Origin: Herpetosiphon aurantiacus DSM 785
GTDB taxonomy: Bacteria; Chloroflexota; Chloroflexia; Chloroflexales; Herpetosiphonaceae
Direction of reading: 5' to 3'
Length of the DNA: 64,000 nt
Assembly: GCA_000018565.1 (NCBI GenBank)
Contig: CP000875.1
Location: 2,991,199 to 3,055,198 of the forward strand
A model generated the notes under the pieces. It was not told the DNA's origin. It saw only the letters and a program-made list of their open reading frames with translations, and did no database searches. The position numbers were made by a program, and so were the translations under genes. Each line of letters begins with the position of its first letter. Position 1 is the stretch's first letter. Positions 28,188 to 37,742 of this stretch are shown piece after piece.

Positions 28188-29741
28188 TTATTGGGGACAA
28201 GGATCGGGCCAAACGTTCTCAAACTCCCAACCAAAATCGCCATCTTTCCAAGCATAGGTATACGACCAAGCGCATTCAAGCTCGCCCATGCGCCAAGTAA
28301 TGCGCAAACTACTGACCGAAATATCAAATTGTTGTTGATCAAGAATGCTTTGGATGGTCGCCACTTGTTGTTCAAGCTCGGCTTGATCAGCATTGGTCGG
28401 TCGATCAAGTGTGATCGAATAGCCGATATTCATAATGCCATACATACAGTTTGTCCCTTCGCCATTCCCGCTCAGTTCAACCATTGCATCAATGCCAACT
28501 TGCTGCAAGGCTTGGGTAACGTGGACTTCAGCTTGGCGGGAGACGGGATAGGTGCCAAAGTTAAACGCACCACTACAATCATATAATGGTGTATCAATAG
28601 GTCGAGGAATCGTTGATTCAACAATTTCTTGATGCCGGCAGCGTGGCCCCCATTGCTCGGAGCCAAAATAGGGCGATGAACGAGGATACCAAACATGGCC
28701 CTGAGCATCTTCGGCATACTCGTAACCCCATGAGCAGCCACTATTCATAAAACGCCAGGTAATAATCAGCATATGCGGCGGATAATCCAAACTAGGATGT
28801 TGGCGCAAATCAGTCACGATTGTCTGAAGTTGATGGGCACGATCTTCAAGCAATTCAGAGGTTGCGTTAGTCGGAGCTTCAATATAGAAGTGATACCCTA
28901 AACGGGTTGATTGATAATTGCAACTTGTGCCTGTGCGTAGCTGATAGCCACTGGCCTGACCAGTAAGTTGGGTTTGATCGATGGCGGCTTGGATGAGCGC
29001 TAGATTGGTCTCGCTCAAAGGTTGAGGGGAACGCGACGGAAAACAATAATTACTTGGAGCAGGTACTTCGGCTACCAAACAAACTGAGTCACCAACATCA
29101 GTTTGTTTGGTCGATGATGTATATTTTAAATACCAAGCATTGCCATCAGGGTTGATCGTCGTGGCATATTCATAATCCCAAGAGCAGCTATATTCCCCAA
29201 AGCGCCAATAAATACTTGCACCAAACATGGGATACTGAAGTCCTGGTTGATTTTGCAGATCTTGCATTAATCCATGAAGAATTTGGGCGTACTGGTAAAG
29301 TGTCGCTTGATCAGTTTCTGGAGCTACCTCAACCTCAAGACTATACATAATCCAAGCAATCTCGTCTGAACAGGTTTGCCAGTCGGCGCGGCCATAAACC
29401 TCGGCGCTACCTCTGAGTTGGGTTTGATCAAAGGCCGCTTGGACAGCCTGCTCGGCAGCTGGCTCAAGCTTGAGTCGATCATAATTAACATTACATGCTT
29501 CAGCCGCACCATAATACTCATGCACTGGCCGAATTTCGGGGGTCGATTCCGTGACTTCTAACTCAGGGGTCAACGTTATAGTTGGTACAAGATCAAGCGT
29601 GGGCTGGGTTGTTGCTTGAGCATTTGGTTGAATATCAGCTGCTGTGATCGGCGTTGGTGTCAGCGCAAGCGCATTACCACAGCCACCTAATGCCACCAAC
29701 AGCAACCATCCAAAGCCAATTCGGTTAAGCCAGGCCTGCAT
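28188..29741 (-). CDS. Lipoprotein with three internal repeats
   Basis: A 517-residue predicted lipoprotein: signal peptide ending VALGGC (Cys21), a Thr/Pro-rich linker to about residue 80, then three copies of a domain of about 130 residues (near 83-226, 233-372 and 389-517). Each copy has an early cysteine, FDQTQL or IDQTQL-type helices, and a hallmark W-R-F/M ... C-S/A-W-x-Y-x-Y near its end (Trp179/Cys186, Trp329/Cys336, Trp483/Cys490). The even cysteine spacing suggests one disulfide per unit outside the membrane. I do not recognise the family. It lies between a MITE-like element and a CBM2 exoenzyme, with no operon partner. Confidence 0.7.
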   Translation of the reverse strand: MQAWLNRIGFGWLLLVALGGCGNALALTPTPITAADIQPNAQATTQPTLDLVPTITLTPELEVTESTPEIRPVHEYYGAAEACNVNYDRLKLEPAAEQAVQAAFDQTQLRGSAEVYGRADWQTCSDEIAWIMYSLEVEVAPETDQATLYQYAQILHGLMQDLQNQPGLQYPMFGASIYWRFGEYSCSWDYEYATTINPDGNAWYLKYTSSTKQTDVGDSVCLVAEVPAPSNYCFPSRSPQPLSETNLALIQAAIDQTQLTGQASGYQLRTGTSCNYQSTRLGYHFYIEAPTNATSELLEDRAHQLQTIVTDLRQHPSLDYPPHMLIITWRFMNSGCSWGYEYAEDAQGHVWYPRSSPYFGSEQWGPRCRHQEIVESTIPRPIDTPLYDCSGAFNFGTYPVSRQAEVHVTQALQQVGIDAMVELSGNGEGTNCMYGIMNIGYSITLDRPTNADQAELEQQVATIQSILDQQQFDISVSSLRITWRMGELECAWSYTYAWKDGDFGWEFENVWPDPCPQ

Positions 29742-29881
29742 ACATCCTCCACAAACCAGCTAGATTTCGCCAATAATCTCAGCATAGCCCAACCAAATGG
29801 ATGAAAAGTGGCGTTTGCTTAGGAATTCTGGGACTTTAAATGTCCATTTGAAGAACTTGGTTATTGGGTTCCTAGTTCTGG

Positions 29882-29911
29882 CTTCGTATCCTTCGTGCTC
29901 TTCGTGGATCA
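29882..29911. repeat. Dispersed repeat fragment (TTCGTGCTCTTCGTGG)
   Basis: A short remnant of the CACGAAGG repeat family, read as CCTTCGTGCTCTTCGTGGATC. The rest of the 419-base interval 29742-30160 holds a predicted promoter and nothing else recognised. Confidence 0.6.
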
Positions 29912-29952
29912 CATTGGCTTGGCTTTAGTTAAAAATCTTTTATTAAAAACTA

Positions 29953-29981
29953 TTGACAAATAGTACCAAAACCACTACATT
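29953..29981 (+). promoter_or_regulatory. Predicted promoter of the CBM2 exoprotein gene
   Basis: Perfect TTGACA (29953-29958), 17-base spacer, TACATT (29976-29981). It leaves a 5' untranslated leader of about 170 bases before the start at 30161. Confidence 0.55.
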
Positions 29982-30160
29982 CGTTAATGAATATTTACAA
30001 TTATCTTGGGAGCGATTCCGTAACCATCGCTGCTGCCCCTTCCAAATAATTCCACTAGGGCTTGTTTCTTTGAATTTGAGACCGATTCCAAGAATGCAAG
30101 CCGAAGCTGTTGGGTTAGCACTGTTGCAACTCATCGCATATCGCAAGGAGGCGCAAGCTT

Positions 30161-32689
30161 ATGCTACGACGAATGTATGCTCGTGGAACATTGTTGGTAT
30201 TGTTGATCGCCTTGATCAGCCTTAGCGTTGCACATCGCACGGCTACGCCCAGCGCGGCAGCGGCCAGTTGCGTGGTCAGCTATAAGGTGATCAATCAATG
30301 GGCCGATGGGTTTATTGGCGATGTGACCGTTACCAATAATTTGGCAGCAACCACAACTTGGCAGTTAAGCTGGACGTTTGCTGGCAATCAGCGGATTGTT
30401 AATCTGTGGAATGGCGTTTTGACCCAAACTAACGCCGCCGTCAGTGTGCAAAATGCCGCTTGGAATGGCTCGATCACCAGCGGTGGCAGCGTTAATGTTG
30501 GCTTTCAAGCAACATTCAGTGGCACGAATAGTATTCCCACGAGTTTTACCCTGAATGGGGTGGTTTGTGGCGAAACTAACGTAACGATCACACCGCCAAC
30601 CAGTAACCCAACCAACACGGCGACGGCGCGGCCCCCAACTAACACCCCAATGCCCCCAACTGGCACTCCGCGTCCATCGAATACCCCAACGATTGCTCCA
30701 ACTACCCCAACCGCAACGCCCAACAACAATGGCTGTATTGGCGCAATTATCTGCGACGATTTTGAAAACCAAACCGGCATTGATCCCAGTGGATTTTGGC
30801 AAGCGCTCTATCCTGATTGTACTGGCCATGGCTCAGTGATGGTCGATAACACCTATGCCAATAGCGGCAGCAAATCGATCATGGTTCATGGGCATAGTAA
30901 TTTCTGTGATCATGCCTTTTTCGGCAATACCACGGCGATCGAAAGCATTGGCAATCTGTTGTATGGCCGCTTTTATGTGCGCCAAGATTTAGCTTTGCCC
31001 GACCATCACATCACATTAATGGCGCTCAAAGATCGCAACGACGCTGATAATGATTTGCGCTTGGGCGGCCAGCAAGGGGTGCTCGATTGGAATCGCGAAT
31101 CGGATGATGCAACCGCCCCATCGATGAGCAGCGCAGGCATCGCCAAATCGGTCACGATTCCACCTCGTCAGTGGACATGCGTCGAATTCAAGATCGATAG
31201 TGCCAATGGCTATTTGCAGGCCTGGGTCAACGGCAGCGAAGTTGAAGGCATGCGGGTTGATGGGGTCGATACGCCTGATATTGACCAAGCTTGGCGTACT
31301 CGTGCCAATTGGCAACCACGCTTAGTTGATATTCGGTTGGGTTGGGAAAGCTACGGCGGCGATGATATTACCCATAATATTTGGTTTGATGATGTGGCCC
31401 TGGCAACTCAACGTATCGGCTGTAGCGCTAGCAACCCAACTACGCCGACCGCTACTCCGCGCCCAACCAACACCACCACGCCCGTGGTTGGCACGCTCAC
31501 GCCTAGCCCAATTCCCAGTGCAACGCCAACCATCGCGCCCAATGGCATTACTGCTGCTACCACGATTGCCGAGCTTTGCCCAACCTACCGCCAACTCTAT
31601 ATCGATCGTGATTTTCTCGATTATTTGCCGAGCGACGGCAGTGGCGGCCATAACAACATGCCAGTTGATGGCGGCATGACTGATGCCCAAAAAGCTAGTT
31701 TATACGGCGTGAATATCAGCGCCATTCAAAGCAAAATTGGCAATGGCACATTAACTTTGGGCGAATTGGGAACCCAAGCCTTGGGCCATGTGCAACGCTT
31801 AGTCAATCAAAATTTCCCCAAAAATGCGATTTGTCAGTTGTTGCCACGCTTGATGCTGCTAGGGCCGGAGACCGAAACCGCTACCTTCCACAAAAATAGC
31901 AGCAATCCATGGGCTGAAACCGCTGGCCCCGTCAATGCGATTGCCCCCGCTGGATTTATGCAAACCCGCTGGCCAACTGATGCTCGTACCTATGTGCCAG
32001 CCGAAAAAGCCGAACGCGACCGTTGCCACGATCAGCCAGTGCATGAAAATAATCTTGGCTGGACATTTAGCTCGATCGTTGATCCGAGTATTTTGTATGA
32101 TCCAAATAATCCAGTGTTGAACGCAATTCGCACGAGTACCCACCCAATCAGTGGCTTGCCGATGGGGCCAGGCTTTAGCAGTAATGCGCCGATGCAGGCA
32201 ACGACCAAACTGCACGAGGAAAATTCGGGTTTCTGGTATCAGGTGATTCAGTTCAAAAATACCAGTACTATTCCCTATTACCTCGATTGTGCCATGATTT
32301 GGTGGGTCGGGCCATCGGGCTTATCGTTTGATTTACGTAATGGTCATTATAATAATGAACAACGCCCTGGCCGTGGCTATGGTCACCCACAGCGCGATAT
32401 CATCGAAGTGGTGTACAATCAAACACAAAAGCTCTCGGTGTATAGCATTCGTTTGTCGTTCCACGATGAGCCGTACAACATGCGCACGGCCTACCCCAAC
32501 CAATATTGGTCGTTGGAAGTTGGCACGCCCGCCTTTTTGAATGGACAGGCGCGTTATACCACCTCAGCCGAACGCCAAGCCTTGATGGATTTGATGCTCA
32601 ACACATTGCATGTCGAGCTTGAAACCAACCTTGATCGCAATATTGAGCTATTCGATGCCCTGAAGATGCGTAATCGGGTTTCGAATTAG
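30161..32689 (+). CDS. Secreted multidomain protein: CBM2, Cip1-like domain, unknown C-terminal domain
   Basis: An exported 842-residue protein. It has a signal peptide (about 1-35), then CBM2 (37-136) with conserved aromatics of a cellulose/chitin-binding face (NQWADGFIGDVTVTN, WNGSITSGGS) and the flanking Cys pair. A Thr/Pro linker (137-190) is followed by a domain at 191-421 resembling fungal Cip1 and related lyases (CDDFENQTG ... HNIWFDDVALATQRIGC). A second linker (422-460) leads to a C-terminal domain of about 380 residues I do not recognise (CPTYRQLYIDRDF ... FWYQVIQFKNTS ... GRGYGHPQRDI). AAGGAGG precedes the ATG. It is probably a polysaccharide-acting enzyme of a predatory or cellulolytic lifestyle. 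Confidence 0.75.
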   Translation: MLRRMYARGTLLVLLIALISLSVAHRTATPSAAAASCVVSYKVINQWADGFIGDVTVTNNLAATTTWQLSWTFAGNQRIVNLWNGVLTQTNAAVSVQNAAWNGSITSGGSVNVGFQATFSGTNSIPTSFTLNGVVCGETNVTITPPTSNPTNTATARPPTNTPMPPTGTPRPSNTPTIAPTTPTATPNNNGCIGAIICDDFENQTGIDPSGFWQALYPDCTGHGSVMVDNTYANSGSKSIMVHGHSNFCDHAFFGNTTAIESIGNLLYGRFYVRQDLALPDHHITLMALKDRNDADNDLRLGGQQGVLDWNRESDDATAPSMSSAGIAKSVTIPPRQWTCVEFKIDSANGYLQAWVNGSEVEGMRVDGVDTPDIDQAWRTRANWQPRLVDIRLGWESYGGDDITHNIWFDDVALATQRIGCSASNPTTPTATPRPTNTTTPVVGTLTPSPIPSATPTIAPNGITAATTIAELCPTYRQLYIDRDFLDYLPSDGSGGHNNMPVDGGMTDAQKASLYGVNISAIQSKIGNGTLTLGELGTQALGHVQRLVNQNFPKNAICQLLPRLMLLGPETETATFHKNSSNPWAETAGPVNAIAPAGFMQTRWPTDARTYVPAEKAERDRCHDQPVHENNLGWTFSSIVDPSILYDPNNPVLNAIRTSTHPISGLPMGPGFSSNAPMQATTKLHEENSGFWYQVIQFKNTSTIPYYLDCAMIWWVGPSGLSFDLRNGHYNNEQRPGRGYGHPQRDIIEVVYNQTQKLSVYSIRLSFHDEPYNMRTAYPNQYWSLEVGTPAFLNGQARYTTSAERQALMDLMLNTLHVELETNLDRNIELFDALKMRNRVSN

Positions 32690-32697
32690 CAATTAGG

Positions 32698-32845
32698 TGT
32701 AATGGTTCATTGGATTGCCAACTAGTTCCGTTCCCTCATCCCCAGCCCCTCTCCCACTGAGGCGGGAGAGGGGTGCTCCACCCTTCATGATACGGTGATT
32801 CCGATCGCCATCCGGGCAGAAGCAGGGGCTAGGTGGTGAGGGCAT
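32698..32845. repeat. Truncated relative of the MITE-like element
   Basis: It starts with the same 13-base end TGTAATGGTTCAT directly after the CBM2 gene stop, then TTCCCTCATCCCCAGCCCC, CTCCCAC, GGGAGAGGGG and GGTGGTGAGGGC arms. The right terminal repeat is missing. Confidence 0.7.
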
Positions 32846-32861
32846 GCCAAATCGAAGAACA

Positions 32862-35669
32862 CTAGGCCAAACTACTAATAACTTGAAGCCCGCCCCAAAC
32901 TAAGGGAGAAGCGTTATCATAGTGCATAAGCCAATCATTTTGGAGCAAACATAGTGCTCGTACTGGGTCGCTACCAGCATGGAGCAAGCTATGCAAGCGG
33001 GCCATCAAGCGAGGCGAAGCATCATCTGCTTGCTTCCAAAGGTTGGCAATTACCGCCGTAGCTCCTGCTGCCAAAAAAGCCCGACTCAAGCTCAACACCT
33101 CTTCGCCCGCCAAAACATCGCTCGCCGAGCCATCACAGACCGATAAAATAACCCATGTTCCTTGGAGTTGCAGATCAATAATCTGATCGAAGCTTAAACG
33201 CTCATCCCACAATTGAATATAGGCAGCTTGGCCTGCGCCAGAGCGTAGCTGGGCATGACTGGCAATATGCAAAAATCGACAGCCTAGCAAGCTCCCGGCG
33301 TTGGATAGCTCGAAGATTCGGGCTTTGGTTACAGCCGCATTCTGGAGGGTCAGAGTAGGCTGATCAGCATAAATTGCTTCAAGTTGGGCTATTTCAGGTT
33401 CAACATTTGGCAACGCTGGCAAATCATCACGAAACTCGCTACACCCAATCATAACCCCCTGACTATATGGTTTGACCACCATGGCGGTTGGTTGAATGTG
33501 GCTAAGATTAGGCAGAATATTAATCGCTGTATGCTGAGCCAACCATTTTTGGTTAAGTCGTAACGTGCCCCATGCAATTCCATGTAACGGCTCAGCGGGC
33601 ACAATCAGCAAGTAATCAAGGGGTTGTGAAACAATTGGGGGCAATAAGTGAGACGCAAGCGACTCAAGCTCAGGCCAAATCGGCTGATCGCTTGCTTGCT
33701 GACCACTATAGGTAAACCAGCGATATCGTGCCAAACTTGCTCGTTCGATCAAGCGTTTCAAGCCAGCATCAAGCACAATCACATCAGCTTGCAGCATGGT
33801 TGGGGTGAGGGTTAAGCGAATTAACCGTGAGCCATGACAAATATAGGCCAACACCACCCAACGCGCCTGATATACCGCCGTTAAATGCTGCCGAAGCTGG
33901 GCAATATCAAGCTGATCAAAGGCTTCAGTGATGTCAAATTGAATCTCTGGAATCTCAAGTTTGCCAACAGGCGGCAGATCATCCAAGAAACCCAGACTAT
34001 CCGTGCGCAAACCACGCCACAACTGTGCCTGCAACGCCCGCGGAATCCGACGATTGGAGCGCCCTGAATCCAGATGTTGGCGTAATACCAAGGCGCGTTG
34101 TTGTTCGCTCAATTGCAATAAGGCCAGCGGATTATTCGCTTGGAGAGTCAAATCAAGCGCCGCCGTAAAAAGATCGTGGGCCTGCACAAAGATCGCACTT
34201 GAGGCATGTTCATCGAAAAATTCGAGGCGCAAATTGGTGATAATAAGACTAACTTGGGTATAGTAATCAAGGGCTGCTGCGGTTTTACCAAAGGCCGCCT
34301 CGCACAAACCTAGCCCATACAAAATGCGCCAGCGATAGAATGGGCGATCATCCAAATAGCCCAAAGTTTGCTGAAGCTGGTGTTTAATTGTGTGTATCTG
34401 GGCATTATCAGAATCATCTGTTGATTGATGTTGTTTAAGCGCCAGCCAAGCTAACTCTAAACGGCATTTTGCAGCAGCAGGTTGATTATCAAGTTGCTTA
34501 AAAAGGCTTTCGGCGTGGCCGAAGATGGTGGTTGCTTGCTCAATATCACCCTGCTCAGCAAGTGCAAAAGCCAGCGCTTGCCAATATTCGGCTTGTTCTA
34601 ATTGATTAGTACCCTGCAAAATCGGCGCTTCAATCGAACGCAATAGATCATAGGCAGCCTGTGCTTGATGTTGAGCACGCAATACAAGTGCCTGATTGCG
34701 GACACTCCCAGCTGCCATCCGCAGCAAATTTAGCCGACGATAATTCCCCTCAAGCCGTTCGAACATTTTAAGCGCAAGCTCATACAAGCCAGCATAATAG
34801 AGAATATTGGCGAGATTCAGCTCGCAACCATTGATAAAATCGTGCCGCGCCAGCTGCCCATAGCGCCGACGGGCATCTAGTGTCCAATCCAACGCGGCAG
34901 CATAACGCCCCAAACGACTTAACGCCAAGCCTGTATTTTTGGCACATGCGGCAATCAAATAAACCAAATTCAGATCATCGGCAAGTGTCTGAGCCGCCGC
35001 GAGGTCGTTAAAGGCCGCAGCATAGCGCTCTTGGCGCTGCCACAACCATGAACGATCAAACAAGCAACGGGCACACTCTGGTTGCATGTGCAAGCTGCTA
35101 AAAAGCACAAATGCCTGATCAAGCAGACGACCAGCTTGGTTAAAATCATGGTTATGACTATAGGTCATCCCACTAATCCATAGCCAATAGGCTTGGTCGT
35201 ATCTGCTGCCCAACTGATCAATCGAGGCTTCAAGCGGCTGAATCAAGCTCAACCCTCGCTCAACCTGACCAAGACTATAATAATGCAAAACCCGCAGCAG
35301 ATCCGTCCGAGTTGCCTCAAGTGGATAGCCAAGCGCACGAAAGCGGTGAGCCAAGCCTTCCAGTCGCTGCAAATTCTCGACATTTGTTCCAGCGAGCCAA
35401 GCCCCAGCTAAAGCCAAACCCTCACAATACAAAAGGCCAAGCGGATCATGGCTCAGCCCAAATGCTTGGCGGGCTTGGCTCAGGGCCAACTGCAACGCCG
35501 CAAGCCGCTGAAGCCGAAGGTTGGCCAAACCAAGACAATATTGTCGCCATGCAAACTCATGGTCGTCAGCTACCTGATAGCGTTGCTGCCGCTCAAGCAT
35601 TCGCTCAGGAGCATGCATCGCTAGCAACAACCAACGACGAATTGGCTTCGGTGCAGTTGCAGGAATCAA
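32862..35669 (-). CDS. TPR-CHAT protein (caspase-like peptidase)
   Basis: A 935-residue protein. About residues 30-560 form a helical TPR-like array, for example YAAAFNDLAAAQTLADDL, and RYAAALDWTLDARRRYG. The C-terminal CHAT domain (about 600-935) carries the putative dyad His805 in LHIASHAQLR and Cys845 in ILSVCDGSASD, followed by GEEVLSLSRAFLAAGATAVIANLW. CHAT proteins are clan CD peptidases; several act as effectors cut loose by a sensor (family knowledge). It follows the sigma factor and the zinc-finger protein in the same direction, so the three are probably one regulated unit. The classical HG and CES motifs are altered to HA and CDG, so activity is not certain. Confidence 0.85.
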   Translation of the reverse strand: MIPATAPKPIRRWLLLAMHAPERMLERQQRYQVADDHEFAWRQYCLGLANLRLQRLAALQLALSQARQAFGLSHDPLGLLYCEGLALAGAWLAGTNVENLQRLEGLAHRFRALGYPLEATRTDLLRVLHYYSLGQVERGLSLIQPLEASIDQLGSRYDQAYWLWISGMTYSHNHDFNQAGRLLDQAFVLFSSLHMQPECARCLFDRSWLWQRQERYAAAFNDLAAAQTLADDLNLVYLIAACAKNTGLALSRLGRYAAALDWTLDARRRYGQLARHDFINGCELNLANILYYAGLYELALKMFERLEGNYRRLNLLRMAAGSVRNQALVLRAQHQAQAAYDLLRSIEAPILQGTNQLEQAEYWQALAFALAEQGDIEQATTIFGHAESLFKQLDNQPAAAKCRLELAWLALKQHQSTDDSDNAQIHTIKHQLQQTLGYLDDRPFYRWRILYGLGLCEAAFGKTAAALDYYTQVSLIITNLRLEFFDEHASSAIFVQAHDLFTAALDLTLQANNPLALLQLSEQQRALVLRQHLDSGRSNRRIPRALQAQLWRGLRTDSLGFLDDLPPVGKLEIPEIQFDITEAFDQLDIAQLRQHLTAVYQARWVVLAYICHGSRLIRLTLTPTMLQADVIVLDAGLKRLIERASLARYRWFTYSGQQASDQPIWPELESLASHLLPPIVSQPLDYLLIVPAEPLHGIAWGTLRLNQKWLAQHTAINILPNLSHIQPTAMVVKPYSQGVMIGCSEFRDDLPALPNVEPEIAQLEAIYADQPTLTLQNAAVTKARIFELSNAGSLLGCRFLHIASHAQLRSGAGQAAYIQLWDERLSFDQIIDLQLQGTWVILSVCDGSASDVLAGEEVLSLSRAFLAAGATAVIANLWKQADDASPRLMARLHSLLHAGSDPVRALCLLQNDWLMHYDNASPLVWGGLQVISSLA

Positions 35670-35722
35670 TGCTCCCTCCGTTTCAAAGTTACGCGTTCAG
35701 CATACCAATCAAAAAACTCAAG

Positions 35723-36496
35723 CTATTCTAACGATTGTTCAGCAAATACCCGCATTGATACCGATGGATCAGCATCAAAGAGCGCTGCATTAAACCCATC
35801 AAACGTGGCAACTCCATGCTCAAAGGTCGCATAAAAGTGCTGATCGCCGATCGCAGCAACGGCGCGGCCAGTAATCGGCGGATCGACGGTGAGCCTGATT
35901 CGCCATATCCCTTCTTGCAACACCAAACTTGCCTCGATCGTCAAATCTGGGCCACTGGCTTCATGAATCACCGAAGGTTCTTCATCCCCTTCAGCAGCCC
36001 GAAAACGAGCTTGTTGATAGTGCATCAAGGCCGTGAGCTGACCCGCCGCGATCGTTAATTCAGGCCATAGCTTTTGATAGCGGGGGATTGGCGTAAAGCT
36101 TGGCAACCGCAGTTCCAGCCCAATTGGTTTGAAGTCCACAGCGTTTTTGGGGGCTAAACTCAGATCGGCAACTGTTGTGGCATAGAGTTCCGCACAAGCC
36201 CGACAACTACTTAAATGCCACCAAATGGCGCTATGCTGCTGCAATGCTTGATAGGTTCCAAGCTCTGCCTCAGCCTCAATAAACGCCGCAATTGCTTCAA
36301 AATCAAGCTGGCATAAAGCGGGTTCACTGGGTGGGGATAATGCGGGCGAGGTTATGGTTAACAGGGTCAAATGCGCCCGACACTGCTTGCAGGTTGCGAT
36401 ATGCCAATAAAGTGTTGGCGGAGAAAGCAAACCAGCCGTCGCATTACTGAGCTGAGCAAGCCAATTCATAACTGCTGTATGTGATACATGCTCCAT
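35723..36496 (-). CDS. Double zinc-finger (anti-sigma-like) protein
   Basis: A 257-residue soluble protein with two HxxxCxxC clusters, HIATCKQC and HLSSCRAC, as in zinc-binding anti-sigma domains. A C-terminal beta-rich domain of about 130 residues (LTIEASLVLQEGIWRIRLTVDPPITGRAVAAIGDQHFYATF) resembles the self-contained beta domains found with bacterial FHA/TPR-CHAT loci. No TM segment. It sits between an ECF sigma gene and a TPR-CHAT gene, and it probably holds the sigma factor or senses the trigger. The ATG at 36496 is chosen; an upstream extension has no ribosome site. Confidence 0.65.
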   Translation of the reverse strand: MEHVSHTAVMNWLAQLSNATAGLLSPPTLYWHIATCKQCRAHLTLLTITSPALSPPSEPALCQLDFEAIAAFIEAEAELGTYQALQQHSAIWWHLSSCRACAELYATTVADLSLAPKNAVDFKPIGLELRLPSFTPIPRYQKLWPELTIAAGQLTALMHYQQARFRAAEGDEEPSVIHEASGPDLTIEASLVLQEGIWRIRLTVDPPITGRAVAAIGDQHFYATFEHGVATFDGFNAALFDADPSVSMRVFAEQSLE

Positions 36497-36646
36497 AAAT
36501 CGTATACCTTTAATCCTACTACAATCCAAGATGTTGCTAAGACCTCAAAAATACGGCCTACATCGCTTGGCACCGTCCATACAATGCGCCATTAACAACA
36601 GCTCGATCCTAATTCCTAATTAATATGATGCAGTTATCGCAAATTT

Positions 36647-37441
36647 TTACTTGGGTTCTGCCGAATCGTCAGAGGTTGCTGCATCGTTACGCCAATAAAT
36701 AATTATCGGATCAGTATAGAGGATTGTTTGAATTTTTTTAAACAGTTCGTGCACCCGCCCAATACTTAAGCCCTCTTTTGCGGCTATTTGCTTAAGCGTC
36801 AACTCTTCTACCGCATAATATTGAAAAATATCAGCTAATCGCGGGTCAGGAGCTTGCCTCAAAATTGCAATACAATGTTGATGCAGCAGATTAAAATCCA
36901 CAACACTCTCCAGCGATTCGTTTCGGTCAGCCAGCTCCAAGCCAATTTCATCATCAATCGATTGATCAGGCTTAAGTTGATTACGGGTTTTCAACTTGCG
37001 TACATATTGCAAATATTGATTATTAACAATTGTGTAGACCCACGTCCGTAAGCGACTTTTGTATTTAAATTGATTAATCGATTTGAAAATCAGCAAACAT
37101 GTTTCTTGGATGAGATCGCTCATAATCGTCTGACGATCGCCATACGCATAAACTTCTTTCGGAGCGAGCTGGTTGGCTATCTGACGAATGAGGTCATTCC
37201 AAGCACGCCCATGGTCTGGATGTGACTGATCAGCCAAGGCTTGAATTAAGCGATGTTCGAAATGATAGTTGCTAATCCACTTGGATAACAATTCAAGATT
37301 ATCAGGTAGTTCGGGGTAAAGACGTGTAATTACGGCGATATATTCATCAATTTGTGAGGCATTCAACATCCATTGCTCGCAATCATTGAGGTGGAGGATG
37401 CTCTTACGCACAACGTCACCACAATCGTCAAAGCGATTCAT
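36647..37441 (-). CDS. ECF-family RNA polymerase sigma factor
   Basis: A 264-residue sigma-70-family protein with an N-terminal extension of about 80 residues. Region 2 is in MSDLIQETCLLIFKSINQFKYKSRLRTWVYTIVNNQYLQYVRKL and region 4 in LTLKQIAAKEGLSIGRVHELFKKI. Start at ATG 37441 with GAGG seven bases upstream. It should direct RNA polymerase to a small regulon, likely including its own locus with the zinc-finger and CHAT genes. The trigger is unknown. Confidence 0.85.
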   Translation of the reverse strand: MNRFDDCGDVVRKSILHLNDCEQWMLNASQIDEYIAVITRLYPELPDNLELLSKWISNYHFEHRLIQALADQSHPDHGRAWNDLIRQIANQLAPKEVYAYGDRQTIMSDLIQETCLLIFKSINQFKYKSRLRTWVYTIVNNQYLQYVRKLKTRNQLKPDQSIDDEIGLELADRNESLESVVDFNLLHQHCIAILRQAPDPRLADIFQYYAVEELTLKQIAAKEGLSIGRVHELFKKIQTILYTDPIIIYWRNDAATSDDSAEPK

Positions 37442-37623
37442 AAAGCTACCTCGTGGGCCGATGCAATTCAATCTAAAAAAGGCCATAAGTAGGGCGTATT
37501 GTAGCTTTAACGATAAAAATATGCAAGGAATTAAGGATGCTATAGCAACGTTGTTTATTGCTATAATGGCTTGCGAAATCATGATTCCACTTAATCGAAT
37601 CTATACCTTAACGATCCAATAAT

Positions 37624-37655
37624 CAACCCCTCTCCCACCAAGTGAGCGAGGGGCA
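37624..37655. repeat. Fragment of the MITE-like/palindromic repeat
   Basis: AACCCCTCTCCCACC and GAGCGAGGGGC match one inner arm of the element at 27848-28024. No terminal repeat is seen. Confidence 0.5.
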
Positions 37656-37742
37656 GCATACTAGCCATCTTTAAAAAAAAAAGCACACAAAAATGTACAA
37701 GCAGCAGCAACGACGGAGCGCTAGCCGCTACTTTGCCTAAGG

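Noticed and set aside
28056-28586. Plus-strand frame of 176 codons overlapping the triple-repeat lipoprotein.
   Set aside because: It runs opposite a gene with a signal peptide and clear internal repeats and has no ribosome site.
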